Of a stretch of DNA of 64,000 bases, positions 36,044 to 46,114 are shown in pieces. Each line of letters starts with the position of its first letter. Position 1 is the first letter of the stretch. The stretch is from contig JANXSF010000102.1 in assembly GCA_025352795.1 (NCBI GenBank), positions 62,001-126,000 on the forward strand, read 5' to 3'. The position numbers and the translations under genes are program-made. The notes under the pieces are model-generated. The model was not told the DNA's origin and ran no database searches. It saw only the letters and a program-made list of their open reading frames with translations. The stretch comes from Acidobacteriota bacterium (GTDB lineage Bacteria; Acidobacteriota; Terriglobia; Bryobacterales; Bryobacteraceae).

Positions 36044-38002
36044 TCAGCCCGTCACGATCTCTGAAAAATCAGCGATCGAAGAAAACTCACTCAACAATCC
36101 GGCGAGCATGGCCAGACGATTGTTGCGCACGGATTGGTCCGGCGCGTTCACCATAACTTTGTCAAAAAACTTATCTACCGCTGGACGTAAACCAGCGATT
36201 GCTGCCAGCGATTCCGGGTAGGAAAGCCCCTGTAATTGGCCGCGCAGCTTTTCCGCCGCCGCATGCAACTCTATTTCCGCTTCATCGGAAAGCAGGGCCA
36301 CATCCAATTTGCCTGTTGTAAATTTGGCCTGCGTCACAATGTTTTTCATGCGCTTGAAACCACCAGCTAGAGGCTCAAAGTTTTCCGTCGGACGAACTGC
36401 TTGAATCGCCAATAGTCGATCTTGCACGTCAACCACATCATCCCAACCAGTAGCAATCACCGCATTCACTTCGTCGTATTTGAATCCGCGAATCTCTCGG
36501 AAATAATGCTTCAGCCGGTCCAGGAAAAATTCTTCCAACTGCTTATCCCCGCCAAGTAATCCCTTCAGCGATACACGCCAGCCGCCTTCAATCAGGATCT
36601 TCACAACACCTTGAGCCGCGCGACGCAACGCAAATGGATCTTTAGATCCTGTGGGTGCCATCCCAACGCTGAAGCAACTCTTCAATGTATCCAGTTTATC
36701 GGCCAAGCCTACCGCTTGGCCAGTCTTGGTCGAAGGGATGGAGTCTTCCATACTCAATGGTTTGTAGTGCTCGTAGATCGCCTGGGAAACTTCGGAGCTT
36801 TCGCCTTGCACCTTTGCATAGAGGCCGCCCACAATGCCTTGCAGATCGGTGAATTCCTTCACCATCTCTGTCGTCAAATCAGCTTTGGCCAAGCCTGCTG
36901 CGCGTGCAGCATCCTCGCCACCCAGTTGCTGCGCAAGTTCCACCATTCGATTTGACTTCTCAAGATAGGAACCCAGCTTTGCCTGAAACGTCACCTTGGC
37001 CAGATCCTGCACCCGGTCAGAAAGTTTGCGTTGCTGATCCACATCCCAGAAAAACTTGGCATCGTTGAAGCGAGCCTTGATAACACGTTCGTTCCCACTG
37101 CGAACAATCCCTTCGTTATCGTTGTCGATATTCATCACCGCGACAAACTGATTACTCAAACCACCATCAGCCTTCTCCACGGAAAAATTCTTTTGATGAT
37201 GACGCAGCACCATCACTAGAACTTCCTTAGGCAGTTCCAGATAACTGGCGTCGAAGCTTCCCATGATCGGGGTTGGCCATTCTGTGATGTACGTCAGCAC
37301 ATGCAATAGTTTTTCGTCAGTCTTTACGTTGGCACCCAATTTCGCAATGCCATCCAAAATCCGTTGACGACGTTGCCCAGCGCGCACCAAAACATAATTC
37401 TTACGTAATGTTTCTTCGTAGTTTTCAAAAGTAACCGGCAGCGGACCCTTGCTCAATCGCCGATGCCCATAGGTCACGTTGCCAGACGCCACACCAGCCA
37501 GGTCGAAGTTAACCACCTCGCCGCCAAGCAGTGCCACAATCCATCGAATAGGCCGAATAAAGCGTGGCCCACCTTTCCCCGTCCAGTACATGGTCTTGGG
37601 GAAATACAGTTTCAAAATCAGGTCAGGCAATGCCTCAGCAAGAATTACTTTGGTCGTCCGACCCACCACTTTTTTACGATAAGCGAAGTACTCGCCCTTA
37701 TCTGTTGTAAGCGTATCCAGTGCATCCAGCGTGGCTCCTTGCTTCTTTGCGAAGCCATTCGCCGCACCAATACCCGCCGATTTCGGAGGTCCAGTCACCA
37801 ACTCTTCGCTATCACTCTGCCCTGCCGATAACCCTTCGGCCCACAGCGTCAACCGACGCGGCGATGCGTCCACTGCTTTCACCGTTCCGCTTAAATTATT
37901 GGCTGCAAGCAGCGCTGCGAAATCGGTAGACAGTTGCTTCAGCGCAGGCTCAATCATCCAATCAGGAATTTCTTCGGCCCCAATCTCTAACAGGAAGTTC
38001 AT
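36044..38002 (-). CDS. glyS: glycine--tRNA ligase, beta subunit
   Basis: The 652-residue beta subunit starts with the family motif [19 protein letters not shown] and has HPRYF-like metal-site equivalents ([11 protein letters not shown]), [19 protein letters not shown] and a C-terminal helical tRNA-binding region. It is somewhat shorter than the usual 680-700 residues. Its ATG overlaps the glyQ stop by 4 bases. Confidence 0.95.
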   Translation of the reverse strand: MNFLLEIGAEEIPDWMIEPALKQLSTDFAALLAANNLSGTVKAVDASPRRLTLWAEGLSAGQSDSEELVTGPPKSAGIGAANGFAKKQGATLDALDTLTTDKGEYFAYRKKVVGRTTKVILAEALPDLILKLYFPKTMYWTGKGGPRFIRPIRWIVALLGGEVVNFDLAGVASGNVTYGHRRLSKGPLPVTFENYEETLRKNYVLVRAGQRRQRILDGIAKLGANVKTDEKLLHVLTYITEWPTPIMGSFDASYLELPKEVLVMVLRHHQKNFSVEKADGGLSNQFVAVMNIDNDNEGIVRSGNERVIKARFNDAKFFWDVDQQRKLSDRVQDLAKVTFQAKLGSYLEKSNRMVELAQQLGGEDAARAAGLAKADLTTEMVKEFTDLQGIVGGLYAKVQGESSEVSQAIYEHYKPLSMEDSIPSTKTGQAVGLADKLDTLKSCFSVGMAPTGSKDPFALRRAAQGVVKILIEGGWRVSLKGLLGGDKQLEEFFLDRLKHYFREIRGFKYDEVNAVIATGWDDVVDVQDRLLAIQAVRPTENFEPLAGGFKRMKNIVTQAKFTTGKLDVALLSDEAEIELHAAAEKLRGQLQGLSYPESLAAIAGLRPAVDKFFDKVMVNAPDQSVRNNRLAMLAGLLSEFSSIADFSEIVTG

Positions 38003-38877
38003 CGCACGGCCTCCTGCAAAACCCAGGCCTGGGCCACTCCTACTGCCAACTTGCGGACCCGTGCAATCACACCTACACGTTCTGTTACTGAGATGGCACC
38101 GCGAGCGTCCAGAAGATTGAAACTATTCGAACATTTCAGGACGTGTTCATAAGCCGCCAGCAGCGGGTACCGACGCTTGCCTTCGTAACCGGCAAAGCCG
38201 TCAATCAACCGCTGACTCTCTTTTTCATGCAGTGCAAAAAGCTGCCACAGCATATCTACATCAGCCATTTCAAAGTTGTAGACAGACCCTTGCAACTCGT
38301 CGTTATAGCGCACGTCCCGATATTTGAAACCCGGTGCCCATTGAATGTCATAAACGCTCTCCACGCCTTGCAGGAAGGCTGTCAGACGCTCCAACCCGTA
38401 AGTGATCTCCGCCGGAACCAGTTCCAAATCCACGCCGCCGCACTGTTGAAAGTAGGTGAACTGTGTGATCTCCATACCATCCAACATCACCTGCCAGCCA
38501 ATGCCCCAAGCCCCTAAAGTCGGCGATTCCCAGTTGTCTTCTTCAAGCTTCAAGTCATGCTTGGTCAGATCAATCCCAATCGCTTCCAGGCTGCCCATGT
38601 ACTGTTCCAGAACATCCACCGGAGTGGGCTTCAAAATAACTTGCAGTTGTTGATGTTTATAAAGTCGATTCGGATTATCGCCATAGCGACCATCGGCCGG
38701 ACGTCGGCTGGGCTGCACGTAAGCAACCTTGTATGGCTTGGGACCCAGCACACGCAAAAATGTTTCCGGACACATTGTCCCGGCCCCCACTTCCATGTCG
38801 TAGGGTTCCTGAATGATGGCACCACGGTCGGCCCAATATTGTTTTAGTTTGAACAGCGTCTGTTGATATAGGTCCAT
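37999..38877 (-). CDS. glyQ: glycine--tRNA ligase, alpha subunit
   Basis: The 292-residue class II catalytic subunit has CMxE-like [20 protein letters not shown], the motif 2 region [19 protein letters not shown], and [14 protein letters not shown]. It works as an alpha2beta2 tetramer with GlyS. It lies 6 bases after the recO stop, inside a recO-glyQ-glyS-ppdK operon. Confidence 0.96.
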   Translation of the reverse strand: MDLYQQTLFKLKQYWADRGAIIQEPYDMEVGAGTMCPETFLRVLGPKPYKVAYVQPSRRPADGRYGDNPNRLYKHQQLQVILKPTPVDVLEQYMGSLEAIGIDLTKHDLKLEEDNWESPTLGAWGIGWQVMLDGMEITQFTYFQQCGGVDLELVPAEITYGLERLTAFLQGVESVYDIQWAPGFKYRDVRYNDELQGSVYNFEMADVDMLWQLFALHEKESQRLIDGFAGYEGKRRYPLLAAYEHVLKCSNSFNLLDARGAISVTERVGVIARVRKLAVGVAQAWVLQEAVR

Positions 38878-38883
38878 GACAAT

Positions 38884-39525
38884 CTATAGGGATTCCAGCA
38901 CCGGCACCGTGATCAGGCGTCGTTCAATTTGACCCTCAATCGCCCGCACCAGTTGACGCCGCAGATCCGCTCCGTTAGCCCGAGTCTGTTCAACCGCTGC
39001 CAACTCAGCAATCGGTCTTCGTGCTATCTGTTGCGCCAGTTTCAAAGAATCCTCGCTAACTCTTAGTTCCGGCAAAAATCCGGATAGTTTCACAGCCCAA
39101 AAGGTGAAATAATTCACCGCTGCCCAAGGGCCCTTCGTCGGTGCCAATCGCATCTGGGTCACCACTGCGTTCAACAGCCGAAAAAACTTCTCATTCTGCT
39201 CATTTGGCTGCAGCAAGTGTTCAGACACTTCCGTAAAATAATCCAGTGCCACACTCATTGCGTAATCGCCTGCCAAGCTGAACGGACTGGACAAAACTTC
39301 ACAACCATTCAGACGAACCAGCTCTGAATTTTCCCGCTGATAGTAATCCATCCGCACCAGCGTCAATCGTTCCAACCCACTGCCGAAAGGACTTTTGGGC
39401 TTTCGCGCCCGTTTGGCGACACCACGCAGTTTCCCCTCGTCTTTGGTGAAAAAGCTGACGATGAGGTCGGCTTCACCAAACGGATACGTTCGGAGAGTGA
39501 AGGCTTCGCTGGACCGCGCTGGCAA
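38884..39525 (-). CDS. recO: DNA repair protein RecO
   Basis: This 213-residue protein has the OB-fold start EAFTLRTYPFGEADLIVSFFT and GVAKRARKPKSPFGSGLE, typical of RecO, which anneals DNA and loads RecA with RecR. The first usable start is TTG, preceded by an in-frame stop four codons upstream. No Shine-Dalgarno precedes the TTG. The C-terminal zinc Cys cluster of many RecO proteins is not evident. First gene of the operon. Confidence 0.9.
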   Translation of the reverse strand: MPARSSEAFTLRTYPFGEADLIVSFFTKDEGKLRGVAKRARKPKSPFGSGLERLTLVRMDYYQRENSELVRLNGCEVLSSPFSLAGDYAMSVALDYFTEVSEHLLQPNEQNEKFFRLLNAVVTQMRLAPTKGPWAAVNYFTFWAVKLSGFLPELRVSEDSLKLAQQIARRPIAELAAVEQTRANGADLRRQLVRAIEGQIERRLITVPVLESL

Positions 39526-39684
39526 CGGGACTAACTATTTCTTTCGTAAAGAGATTACAGGAGCCTGATTCAGAATCTAAAGTTTTAGAGTAACACAGCT
39601 GGAAAATATTGAAAAAATTAAACTATACCGCTAGCCTCTTGTCCCTGCGGCAAACTATAATGCCCTTTTCCCCTAAACATTCGC

Positions 39685-41745
39685 ATGCTCCTTTACGCCC
39701 TCACTATCTTCCTTTCTGCATTCCTGCTTTTTCAGGTTCAGCCCATGATCGCCAAGATCATTCTCCCCTGGTTCGGGGGTTCCGCTGCTGTTTGGAATAC
39801 CTGCATGCTTTTTTTTCAGGCGGCGCTTCTAGGGGGCTATGGCTATGCCCACTGGCTCATTCAAAAGCAGAAAACGGAACGCCAAATCAGAATTCACGCC
39901 ATTCTTCTGGCGCTAAGCGTGCTTGCGCTTCCCATTCTGCCAGGCAATCAATGGAAGCCTAACGGAACCGAAAATCCATCCTTCGCCATTCTTCTATTGC
40001 TGCTGGTCACCATTGGAATGCCTTATTTCCTGCTATCCACCACCAGTCCATTGCTGCAAGCTTGGTATTCACGCCAGTTCAATGGAGCCATCCCATACAG
40101 GTTGTTTGCACTGTCCAACTTTGCATCGCTTTTGGCTTTGTTGAGCTATCCGCCCTTAGTTGAACCCAACTTCAGCGCCAAAACACAAGCCTACGCGTGG
40201 TCTGGTGCGTATGCCTTATTTGTGATTTTGTGCATTTTCACCGCCTGGAAAAGTAAGGATGCGGTGTTCCATTCCGATGCCGACCAAACCCCAGCAATTC
40301 CCCCAACCCTTGGCGATCAATTCATGTGGATGGGTCTATCCGCCTGTGCATCCATCTTACTCTTGGCCGTTACCACCCACCTCACCCAGGACGTGGCATC
40401 CATCCCTTTCCTCTGGCTGATTCCGTTGGTTCTGTACTTACTCACCTTCATCCTCGCCTTTGAAACAGCACGCTTTTATTACCGTCCAGTCTTCCTGCCA
40501 CTGGCATTTCTTTCTTTAGGATTAGTATCGTGGATGCTCAAACCAGATCGCGCTGGCTGGCTGCCCGCTGCGTTCCCGGACCCTTCTGATTGGGGTCTGC
40601 CCAGACTCATTGCCGCCTACTCATTTGCAATGTTCTTCATGGCCTTGGCCTGCCACGGGGAACTGGCCCGACTCAAACCGCATCCCCGCTACCTCACCAG
40701 TTTCTACTTCATGCTTTCCCTTGGCGGAGCGGTGGGCGGCGTGTTTGTTGGGTTGCTTGCCCCCAACCTTTTCAACTCCTACTATGAATTCCCTGGTGGC
40801 TTAGCTCTGACCGCCATTCTGTTGTGTCTTGCCATGGTCCGCGGTAAAGAAAAATGGATTGAAGAAAGTAAGCTGCGCATGGCTGGTTTAGCAGTGGTGG
40901 TGCTTTGCCTGGGAGCCTTCATGGTGCAACTTGGTCGTGTAGTTCGCTACGAACTGGATGGCTATCGCGTGGTGATGCGAAATTTCTACGGTCAACTGCG
41001 CGTGGAAGAGGAAAATGGGATCCGTAAATTGATGCACGGCGTCATCAACCATGGCCAGCAATATACAGACCCGGCCAAGCGTCGCGTGATCAGCAACTAC
41101 TATTGCGCTGAATCTGGCGTAGGTAAACTGATGGGTTCCCGCCAGCCAGGCGTGGCCCAACGCGTGGGTATTGTGGGACTAGGCACTGGCAACCTTACCG
41201 CCTATGCCCGCAAGGGCGATTCTTACCGAGTCTATGAAATTAATCCACAAGTAATTCAACTGGCCAACTCAGAATTCACTTATCTGAAAGATGCTGAAAC
41301 ACCCATTGAAATTGCCCTTGGCGATGCAAGGCTTTCCCTGGAACGCGAACCAATCCAGAACTTCGACGTCCTCACCATTGACGCATTCTCTGGCGATGCA
41401 GTACCCGTTCACTTGCTCACCAAAGAAGCCTTCGCCCTTTACTGGCGGCACATGAAGCCCAATGGAGTGCTGGCCGTGCACATTTCTAATAAGTATCTGG
41501 AACTGAAGCCAGTGGTGGCCGGTAGCGCATCCAGCAATGGAAAGAAAAGTCTGGTGATTGAATACGAAGAAACGGAAGACCCCGCTGAAGTCTGCTTCGG
41601 CTCAACCTGGGTGCTGGTTCTTTCGCCCGAAACCGCAGAAGCCATGCCCAAACTGATGAAGCAAGGACAATTTGAACAGCCTAAGCCCGGGTTCCGCACC
41701 TGGACTGACGACTTCTCAAACATGTTCGGTATTCTTAAGCGCTAA
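39685..41745 (+). CDS. fused MFS transporter-like / spermidine synthase-like protein
   Basis: The 686-residue protein has about ten N-terminal membrane spans (residues 1-410) and a soluble SAM-dependent domain (about 420-686). The latter shows VGIVGLGTGNLTAYARKGD (SAM loop), YEINPQVIQLA, and LTIDAFSGDAVPVHLLTKEAF. Such membrane-fused spermidine synthase proteins are widespread, but polyamine synthesis has not been shown for them and Asp residues needed for putrescine may differ. TATAAT lies at 39656-39661, 23 bases before the ATG. Confidence 0.87.
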   Translation: MLLYALTIFLSAFLLFQVQPMIAKIILPWFGGSAAVWNTCMLFFQAALLGGYGYAHWLIQKQKTERQIRIHAILLALSVLALPILPGNQWKPNGTENPSFAILLLLLVTIGMPYFLLSTTSPLLQAWYSRQFNGAIPYRLFALSNFASLLALLSYPPLVEPNFSAKTQAYAWSGAYALFVILCIFTAWKSKDAVFHSDADQTPAIPPTLGDQFMWMGLSACASILLLAVTTHLTQDVASIPFLWLIPLVLYLLTFILAFETARFYYRPVFLPLAFLSLGLVSWMLKPDRAGWLPAAFPDPSDWGLPRLIAAYSFAMFFMALACHGELARLKPHPRYLTSFYFMLSLGGAVGGVFVGLLAPNLFNSYYEFPGGLALTAILLCLAMVRGKEKWIEESKLRMAGLAVVVLCLGAFMVQLGRVVRYELDGYRVVMRNFYGQLRVEEENGIRKLMHGVINHGQQYTDPAKRRVISNYYCAESGVGKLMGSRQPGVAQRVGIVGLGTGNLTAYARKGDSYRVYEINPQVIQLANSEFTYLKDAETPIEIALGDARLSLEREPIQNFDVLTIDAFSGDAVPVHLLTKEAFALYWRHMKPNGVLAVHISNKYLELKPVVAGSASSNGKKSLVIEYEETEDPAEVCFGSTWVLVLSPETAEAMPKLMKQGQFEQPKPGFRTWTDDFSNMFGILKR

Positions 41746-41756
41746 TCTTAAAAATA

Positions 41757-42347
41757 ATGGCTAACCTTCTACGGTGCTTTTTAAGCGCGGCAATTTCATG
41801 CAGCCTTGTGGCGCAGGCGCCTGCCAATCGTTACGATGCCCTGAAACAAGCACTCGGACTCAGCGATTTTGAGTTGATGCAGTTCCAGCAGAGGAGTCCC
41901 GCACCGAATCCATTCAATCAGAGTGAGGCTGGAAAAGCGGTCAAGGCCGATTGGGATTCTCTTCGATACCGGTTACTGGACGAGGCTAGCAGAGCCAACC
42001 TCCAGGTGATCGGCAAAGTCTTTGATCGTTACGCTACGGCATCCCAGTCAATCGCTCTGGGGCTTATCAAAGCTGAACAGTGGCATGGACAAACCTTGTG
42101 TTTGTACGAGTACCATCATGAATCAGAACTTGGCCTTAGCGAGACTCAAGTGTGGCAATTAACGCAACTAAAATACAACGGGCTGACGGCGAAAACCGCA
42201 CCCAGGCGGGACCTGGCGATGGCTGTGCTCAATAAGTCGCAGAAAGCGATTCTTATTGAGTTCGAAACCGCGTTGCAATTGGTCAGCGACGCCATAGAAT
42301 GCGCGCTGATTTCAGAGCCTCTGAAGAGCGAAACATTGTGCCACTGA
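41757..42347 (+). CDS. secreted protein of unknown function (196 aa)
   Basis: A signal peptide (LLRCFLSAAISCSLVAQAP) is followed by a helical mature part with phrases such as RYDALKQALGLSDFELMQFQQ. This repeat-poor pattern of long helices resembles periplasmic Spy/CpxP-like or LTXXQ-type proteins, but the LTxxQ motif appears only loosely (SETQVWQLTQL, around residue 140). It starts 11 bases after the fusion gene, so it may be transcribed with it. No function is assigned. Confidence 0.7.
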   Translation: MANLLRCFLSAAISCSLVAQAPANRYDALKQALGLSDFELMQFQQRSPAPNPFNQSEAGKAVKADWDSLRYRLLDEASRANLQVIGKVFDRYATASQSIALGLIKAEQWHGQTLCLYEYHHESELGLSETQVWQLTQLKYNGLTAKTAPRRDLAMAVLNKSQKAILIEFETALQLVSDAIECALISEPLKSETLCH

Positions 42348-42365
42348 ACGCGGGCAGCTACGTTT

Positions 42366-44057
42366 TTACGGATCAACCTTGGTGACCTTCAATTCAACCC
42401 TCTCAGAGGAGCTCTCTTTCACCACAATCTTCGCCCCGTCATTCTCAAACCGGCGCATGAATTCGGGGTCTTTGTAGAGTTCCGAAGTAATCGCCGACCA
42501 CGCGTAAACTTTGTAATTTCCCGGCGCCAGACCGGACACTTGGAAAGATCCATCGGAATCCGTTGTCGCTGTCTTAATTAGATATGGCTGCATCGGTTGG
42601 GCAGGATCTGGGAGCACAGTAACAGGCACACCAGCTGCCGGTGCGTCACCCTCTTTGACCATGCCTTGTGCCGATCCTGGATTCGTCCCCAGCACAATTT
42701 CGATTTTTGATCCCGAAGCAGCTCCATTTAAATCAATGCCAGTCTGCGTCACGTCCTGCGCGTCCAATCGCACCGAACGTACAAAATAATCGTTCATGCC
42801 AGTAAGAATCACCATGAAGTTGTCGCGCGAAGCATTCTCCAGTTTGAAGGCACCCTTGGCATCTAGCTGCCCTTCCACATCGCCCATGGAAAGTGTTCCC
42901 AGCGGGCGGATGGTCACCCAGGTTTTTGAAAGATCAATCACCTTGTCTCCCTCCACACGCACCAAACCGGCAAGGGTTACTGGCTCCGCCGCCATCAGAT
43001 TCAATCCATCCACATGCCCGCTTGAAACCGTCACCAATCCCTTACCCAAAATCGCTTGAGACCTGTCCATGCGCATAACAACCGCCTGGTAGGCACCTGG
43101 TTGCACGTTGGGGAATTCAAAGGTTCCATCGGCTCGTACCGATGCTGAAATCCCCGATCCATCATTCATCACCACGGCGCTTTTATCAGCCGGAAGAAGC
43201 CGAATGTTCATCCCTCCGCGACCCCGGTTTGCCGTTGCCGCCAAATCCACTCCACTCACTTTCCCGCGGATGCGGTAGTTTGCAGATCGACCAAGCTGAA
43301 ACGTCAACCCGGTAACTTCCCTGCCCGCGTCCAACTGAATTAGCGACGCTCCAGCAGCGTCAATAGCGCCCGGATAAAACGTCGGCACGTAATCTTCGCC
43401 CCCTAATTTCTGTACCGATCCGCGCGGCCCGCCACCACCGAATCCCGGATTGCCACCCGGACCACCGCCGCCACGACCAGATGTGGAAGCCATTACAAAA
43501 TACTTTCCGGGAGGCAGGTTAAAAATCCGGAATTCTCCCAGGTCATTGGTAGTCCCGTTGCTTTGCAAGGTCGCACGCCTGCGTCCAGCAAGCGCCGTGA
43601 CTCTCATGACGTTCACTTGCACCCGCTGCATGGGATCGCCATCCAGGTCCAAAACTTTGCCCGCCATCGCCCCTTGCGGCATTAGTTTTACATCAATGCC
43701 TGACATGGCCTGCCCGGAGGTCAGAGTGATGGTGGAAGAAGGACCACCTTGGGACTTACCTGGTGGAGTGTAGCGTTGCGGTAAAAATCCAGTCCGATCA
43801 GCACTGATTTGATAGCTGCCTGGCGTAAGTCCTTCGAAAACAAAACGACCCTCAACATCGGTGGAAAGCTGACGGGCAGAACCGGCTCCGCGTCCCGTGG
43901 GGGAAAGAGTCACATTTACTTTACGCAGCGGCTCACTGGTGAGGGAATGAATGGTTCGGCCCTCCACGCGCGCTGGCTTCTGCTCGACAGTTGGTTGCTG
44001 TGCCGTTGCCAAAACAGCACCAACAGCGAATATGGCGGACATGGGGAAAATGCTCAT
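42366..44057 (-). CDS. secreted carboxypeptidase-regulatory-like domain protein
   Basis: The 563-residue protein has a signal peptide (IFPMSAIFAVGAVLATAQQ) and repeated CarboxypepD_reg-like beta-sandwich units: RVEGRTIHSLTSEPLRKVNV, GKVLDLDGDPMQRVQVNVM, LAGLVRVEGDKVIDLS, and the last at about 470-545 (DGSFQVSGLAPGNYKVYAW). A Gly/Arg-rich linker near residues 195-220 (RGGGGPGGNPGFGGGGPRG) separates two of them. These proteins are typical cell-surface or secreted acidobacterial products. The start at 44057 is preferred over a GTG at 44090, because it gives a cleaner signal peptide, but no clear Shine-Dalgarno decides. Confidence 0.82.
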   Translation of the reverse strand: MSIFPMSAIFAVGAVLATAQQPTVEQKPARVEGRTIHSLTSEPLRKVNVTLSPTGRGAGSARQLSTDVEGRFVFEGLTPGSYQISADRTGFLPQRYTPPGKSQGGPSSTITLTSGQAMSGIDVKLMPQGAMAGKVLDLDGDPMQRVQVNVMRVTALAGRRRATLQSNGTTNDLGEFRIFNLPPGKYFVMASTSGRGGGGPGGNPGFGGGGPRGSVQKLGGEDYVPTFYPGAIDAAGASLIQLDAGREVTGLTFQLGRSANYRIRGKVSGVDLAATANRGRGGMNIRLLPADKSAVVMNDGSGISASVRADGTFEFPNVQPGAYQAVVMRMDRSQAILGKGLVTVSSGHVDGLNLMAAEPVTLAGLVRVEGDKVIDLSKTWVTIRPLGTLSMGDVEGQLDAKGAFKLENASRDNFMVILTGMNDYFVRSVRLDAQDVTQTGIDLNGAASGSKIEIVLGTNPGSAQGMVKEGDAPAAGVPVTVLPDPAQPMQPYLIKTATTDSDGSFQVSGLAPGNYKVYAWSAITSELYKDPEFMRRFENDGAKIVVKESSSERVELKVTKVDP

Positions 44058-44166
44058 GAGAAAGTTCTTAATATATAACGCGTCCCGCACTCAAATGTTA
44101 CGGTGCCAAGCTAAATGATAGAATTTCCGATGATCGCAGCCCGATTCTGAACCGCAAGGAGTGGTT

Positions 44167-45084
44167 ATGGGAATCCCCAAAATGACCGTTGCAGCTTTAG
44201 CCACCGCCCTGGGCGTGGCCACCCTCTTAGGACAAACATTTTATGCACCTAAAGGTAAACCCGCCCAGTACACCAACCCACACAAGCCGTTGACGAAGTT
44301 GACTGATGTTAAGGCAGCCCATGTGGGCCAGCAACGATGGCATCACACAGTTGTCGATGATGTGCACTTGAATTCGGTTTGGGTGCAAGCACAACCCGGC
44401 GACCGGGAGCCACAACAATTGCATCCCGATACGCGGACGTGGTGGGTGATTCAGGAAGGGGAAATCCGTTTCACAATTGAAGGTCAAGCCCAACCAATTC
44501 TCGGTCGCAAAGGGTCCATGGTTCAAGTCCCCATGGCTACTATTTTTTCTATGGAAACCATTGGCGATAAACCGTCCCTGCGCTTTGAAACGAATATTGC
44601 AAATGCCAAAACACTCTATGTGAACAAAGTGGAAGCCCCCAAGCTAGCCGGTTTCGATTTCGTACCTGGCATGTTTAATCGTAAGGATGTGATTGGAGTT
44701 TATTTGCATGGCAACAAGCCTCACTTCACGTTCGAAGAGGTAGCGGAGGGCGTAGATTCGGGCAAGCTGAAAGGGACTATCCGCATTGTTCAGGACGATC
44801 GTGGAACGGCCAATTTCATCTACGGCCGCAACAGTGCACTTCCTAAGTTGGATACCAGTAACAAAGGGCATTGGCATCCGGAAGGTGCTGAATATTGGCT
44901 GGTCATGAAAGGACAAATCCGCTATCCCATTGAAGATGTGGGAATCGTAATCGCCAATGAAGGGGACGTAGTATACGTGCCGCCGTTCACCTATCACGCT
45001 CCTCGTTGGTGGGGAGAAGGTGCGTCGTGCAGGTTAGCTATGAATGGATTTCCCAACATCACACATCTGTTCGAGGCGCATTGA
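44167..45084 (+). CDS. secreted bicupin protein
   Basis: A signal peptide is likely (MTVAALATALGVATLLGQ). Two cupin domains follow, one near residues 80-140 (LHPDTRTWWVIQEGEIRF) and one near 230-300 (HWHPEGAEYWLVMKGQIRYPI, GDVVYVPPFTYHAPRW). Metal ligands are present in the second. No oxidase or sugar-isomerase signature is recognised. The ATG at 44167 has AAGGAG five bases upstream (44156-44161), so the GTG at 44161 is rejected as start. Confidence 0.82.
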   Translation: MGIPKMTVAALATALGVATLLGQTFYAPKGKPAQYTNPHKPLTKLTDVKAAHVGQQRWHHTVVDDVHLNSVWVQAQPGDREPQQLHPDTRTWWVIQEGEIRFTIEGQAQPILGRKGSMVQVPMATIFSMETIGDKPSLRFETNIANAKTLYVNKVEAPKLAGFDFVPGMFNRKDVIGVYLHGNKPHFTFEEVAEGVDSGKLKGTIRIVQDDRGTANFIYGRNSALPKLDTSNKGHWHPEGAEYWLVMKGQIRYPIEDVGIVIANEGDVVYVPPFTYHAPRWWGEGASCRLAMNGFPNITHLFEAH

Positions 45085-45132
45085 GTCGTGAGTTATTCGG
45101 TGATGGTGGCAGGTAAACTGAAAGGGACCTAT

Positions 45133-45305
45133 ATGCCTAAAAAGTTAAAAACAATTACCGATGCAGTGAGATTCTTCACCGCCGATATTACGAAGGCAAG
45201 CCGAGTCGACTAAAAGAATTGGAGGAGGCTCGAGCAAAAGAATTGATCGCCCGGAACATTCGCGATTTGAGGGCATCAGCGCGCCTCTCTGTCCATGCTT
45301 CCTAG
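45133..45305 (+). pseudogene. decayed, truncated XRE-type antitoxin remnant
   Basis: From the ATG at 45133 the frame reads MPKKLKTITDAVRFF, then a shift of reading frame near 45177 gives RYYEGKPSRLKELEEARAKE and LIARNIRDLRASARLS before a stop at 45303-45305. The combined phrase (RYYEGKP, RLKELEE, then LR-x-A-x-LS) matches the N-terminal part of XRE antitoxins whose HTH should follow, and that part is missing. It is therefore both frameshifted and truncated. It abuts the decayed PIN toxin gene in convergent orientation. The rest of the gap 45085-45132 and 45306-45367 shows nothing else. Confidence 0.5.
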
Positions 45306-45367
45306 GATCGGAAGCGCACTGAATCTGCGAGTAGCGATCCAGTTTGCCTGCGGATATTGTTAGGAAG

Positions 45368-45771
45368 CTAGCGGAAAAGGTAGAGAACCTTGACCAATGT
45401 CGACCTATGAATAAACTTGTTCGGTTTCTCTGCAGTATGAATTCGTCAGCATTGAGGAAATGAGCTGCAGCCAAATGTAATGCGTCCATTGGACCCACCC
45501 CTGCCGATGCCGCCTCTCTAAACCCATGGCCAAGTATCAACTTCAGGTCGTCACAAAAAGTAGCTCGTCGAAAATACCTATGGTAGAAGAGATACTCATT
45601 CTTCTGTTTGTTGTAAAGCGCTTTTGGTGAGACTTCGTGACGAATCAATGGACTGATGAGGAAAACCCGATTCGGATCGTCTAAAATATTGATGGCAGAC
45701 TGCTGTATAGAGTCCGAACCCTTGTAAGCAGAGATCAATACCCCACTATCCAAAAAGGTTCTAACTGCCAC
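45368..45771 (-). pseudogene. PIN-domain toxin, frameshifted
   Basis: The frame from GTG 45771 carries D8 (RTFLDSGVLISAY), E46 (RHEVSP), D96 (DALHLAAAHFLNADEF) and D109. After residue 112 the ordinary PIN ending is found only in another frame: TAEKPNKFIHRSTLVKVLYL and stop at 45368-45370. One lost base at 45436-45438 explains it, and the restored protein would be 134 residues. Without correction, translation runs out of frame to 45145. The four acidic residues precede the shift, so a truncated active product is conceivable. It shares TAGTG with the upstream antitoxin gene. Confidence 0.75.
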
Positions 45772-45950
45772 TAACGGAATCCTTTTCGCTCCGCCACTTC
45801 CCGCTCTAACTCTTTCTGGTTCAACAACTTCCCGCCAGAAGCAATGTATTTCTCCCGAACCTTTTGCAGTTCCATACCCAGCGGCGTGAGCGGAGCCTTC
45901 GGAGAATGGCCATTTGTTTTAACGACAGTCCTGATGTTTTGCTTCGCCAT
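45771..45950 (-). CDS. small antitoxin-like protein (59 aa) upstream of the PIN toxin
   Basis: On the minus strand ATG 45950 to TAG 45771 encodes 59 residues, MAKQNIRTVVKTNGHSPKAP continuing to VAERKGFR. The N-terminal part is basic and the C-terminal half (about 27-57) is a charged helix of the sort that wraps a PIN toxin. Its stop overlaps the toxin GTG by one base (TAGTG), as in the pair at 63.6 kb. It belongs to no antitoxin family I can name. A small intact gene directly ahead of a PIN gene is the main support. Confidence 0.6.
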   Translation of the reverse strand: MAKQNIRTVVKTNGHSPKAPLTPLGMELQKVREKYIASGGKLLNQKELEREVAERKGFR

Positions 45951-46056
45951 ATCATTATTTCGAACTGAAATAGCCCGCGATTACAAGCTTAAAGGTTGAA
46001 ACCAATGCCAGCCAAATATTCCTCAGTTCTTTCCTCGACATCTGAACTCCACATTT

Positions 46057-46082
46057 GATCTCAAAGACTGATCTCAAAGACT
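46057..46082. repeat. 13-bp tandem direct repeat
   Basis: GATCTCAAAGACT is repeated perfectly twice (46057-46069 and 46070-46082), 85 bases before the yebC start and after the antitoxin gene start. It may be a replication slippage product or a regulator site. Confidence 0.6.
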
Positions 46083-46114
46083 CCGTCTCGATTCATCAAT
46101 CTGATATCCTGTTC

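Noticed and set aside
45145-45367. Extension of the PIN frame to 208 residues
   Set aside because: After residue 112 the sequence has no PIN character, while the normal ending is in another frame. The tail is out-of-frame translation.
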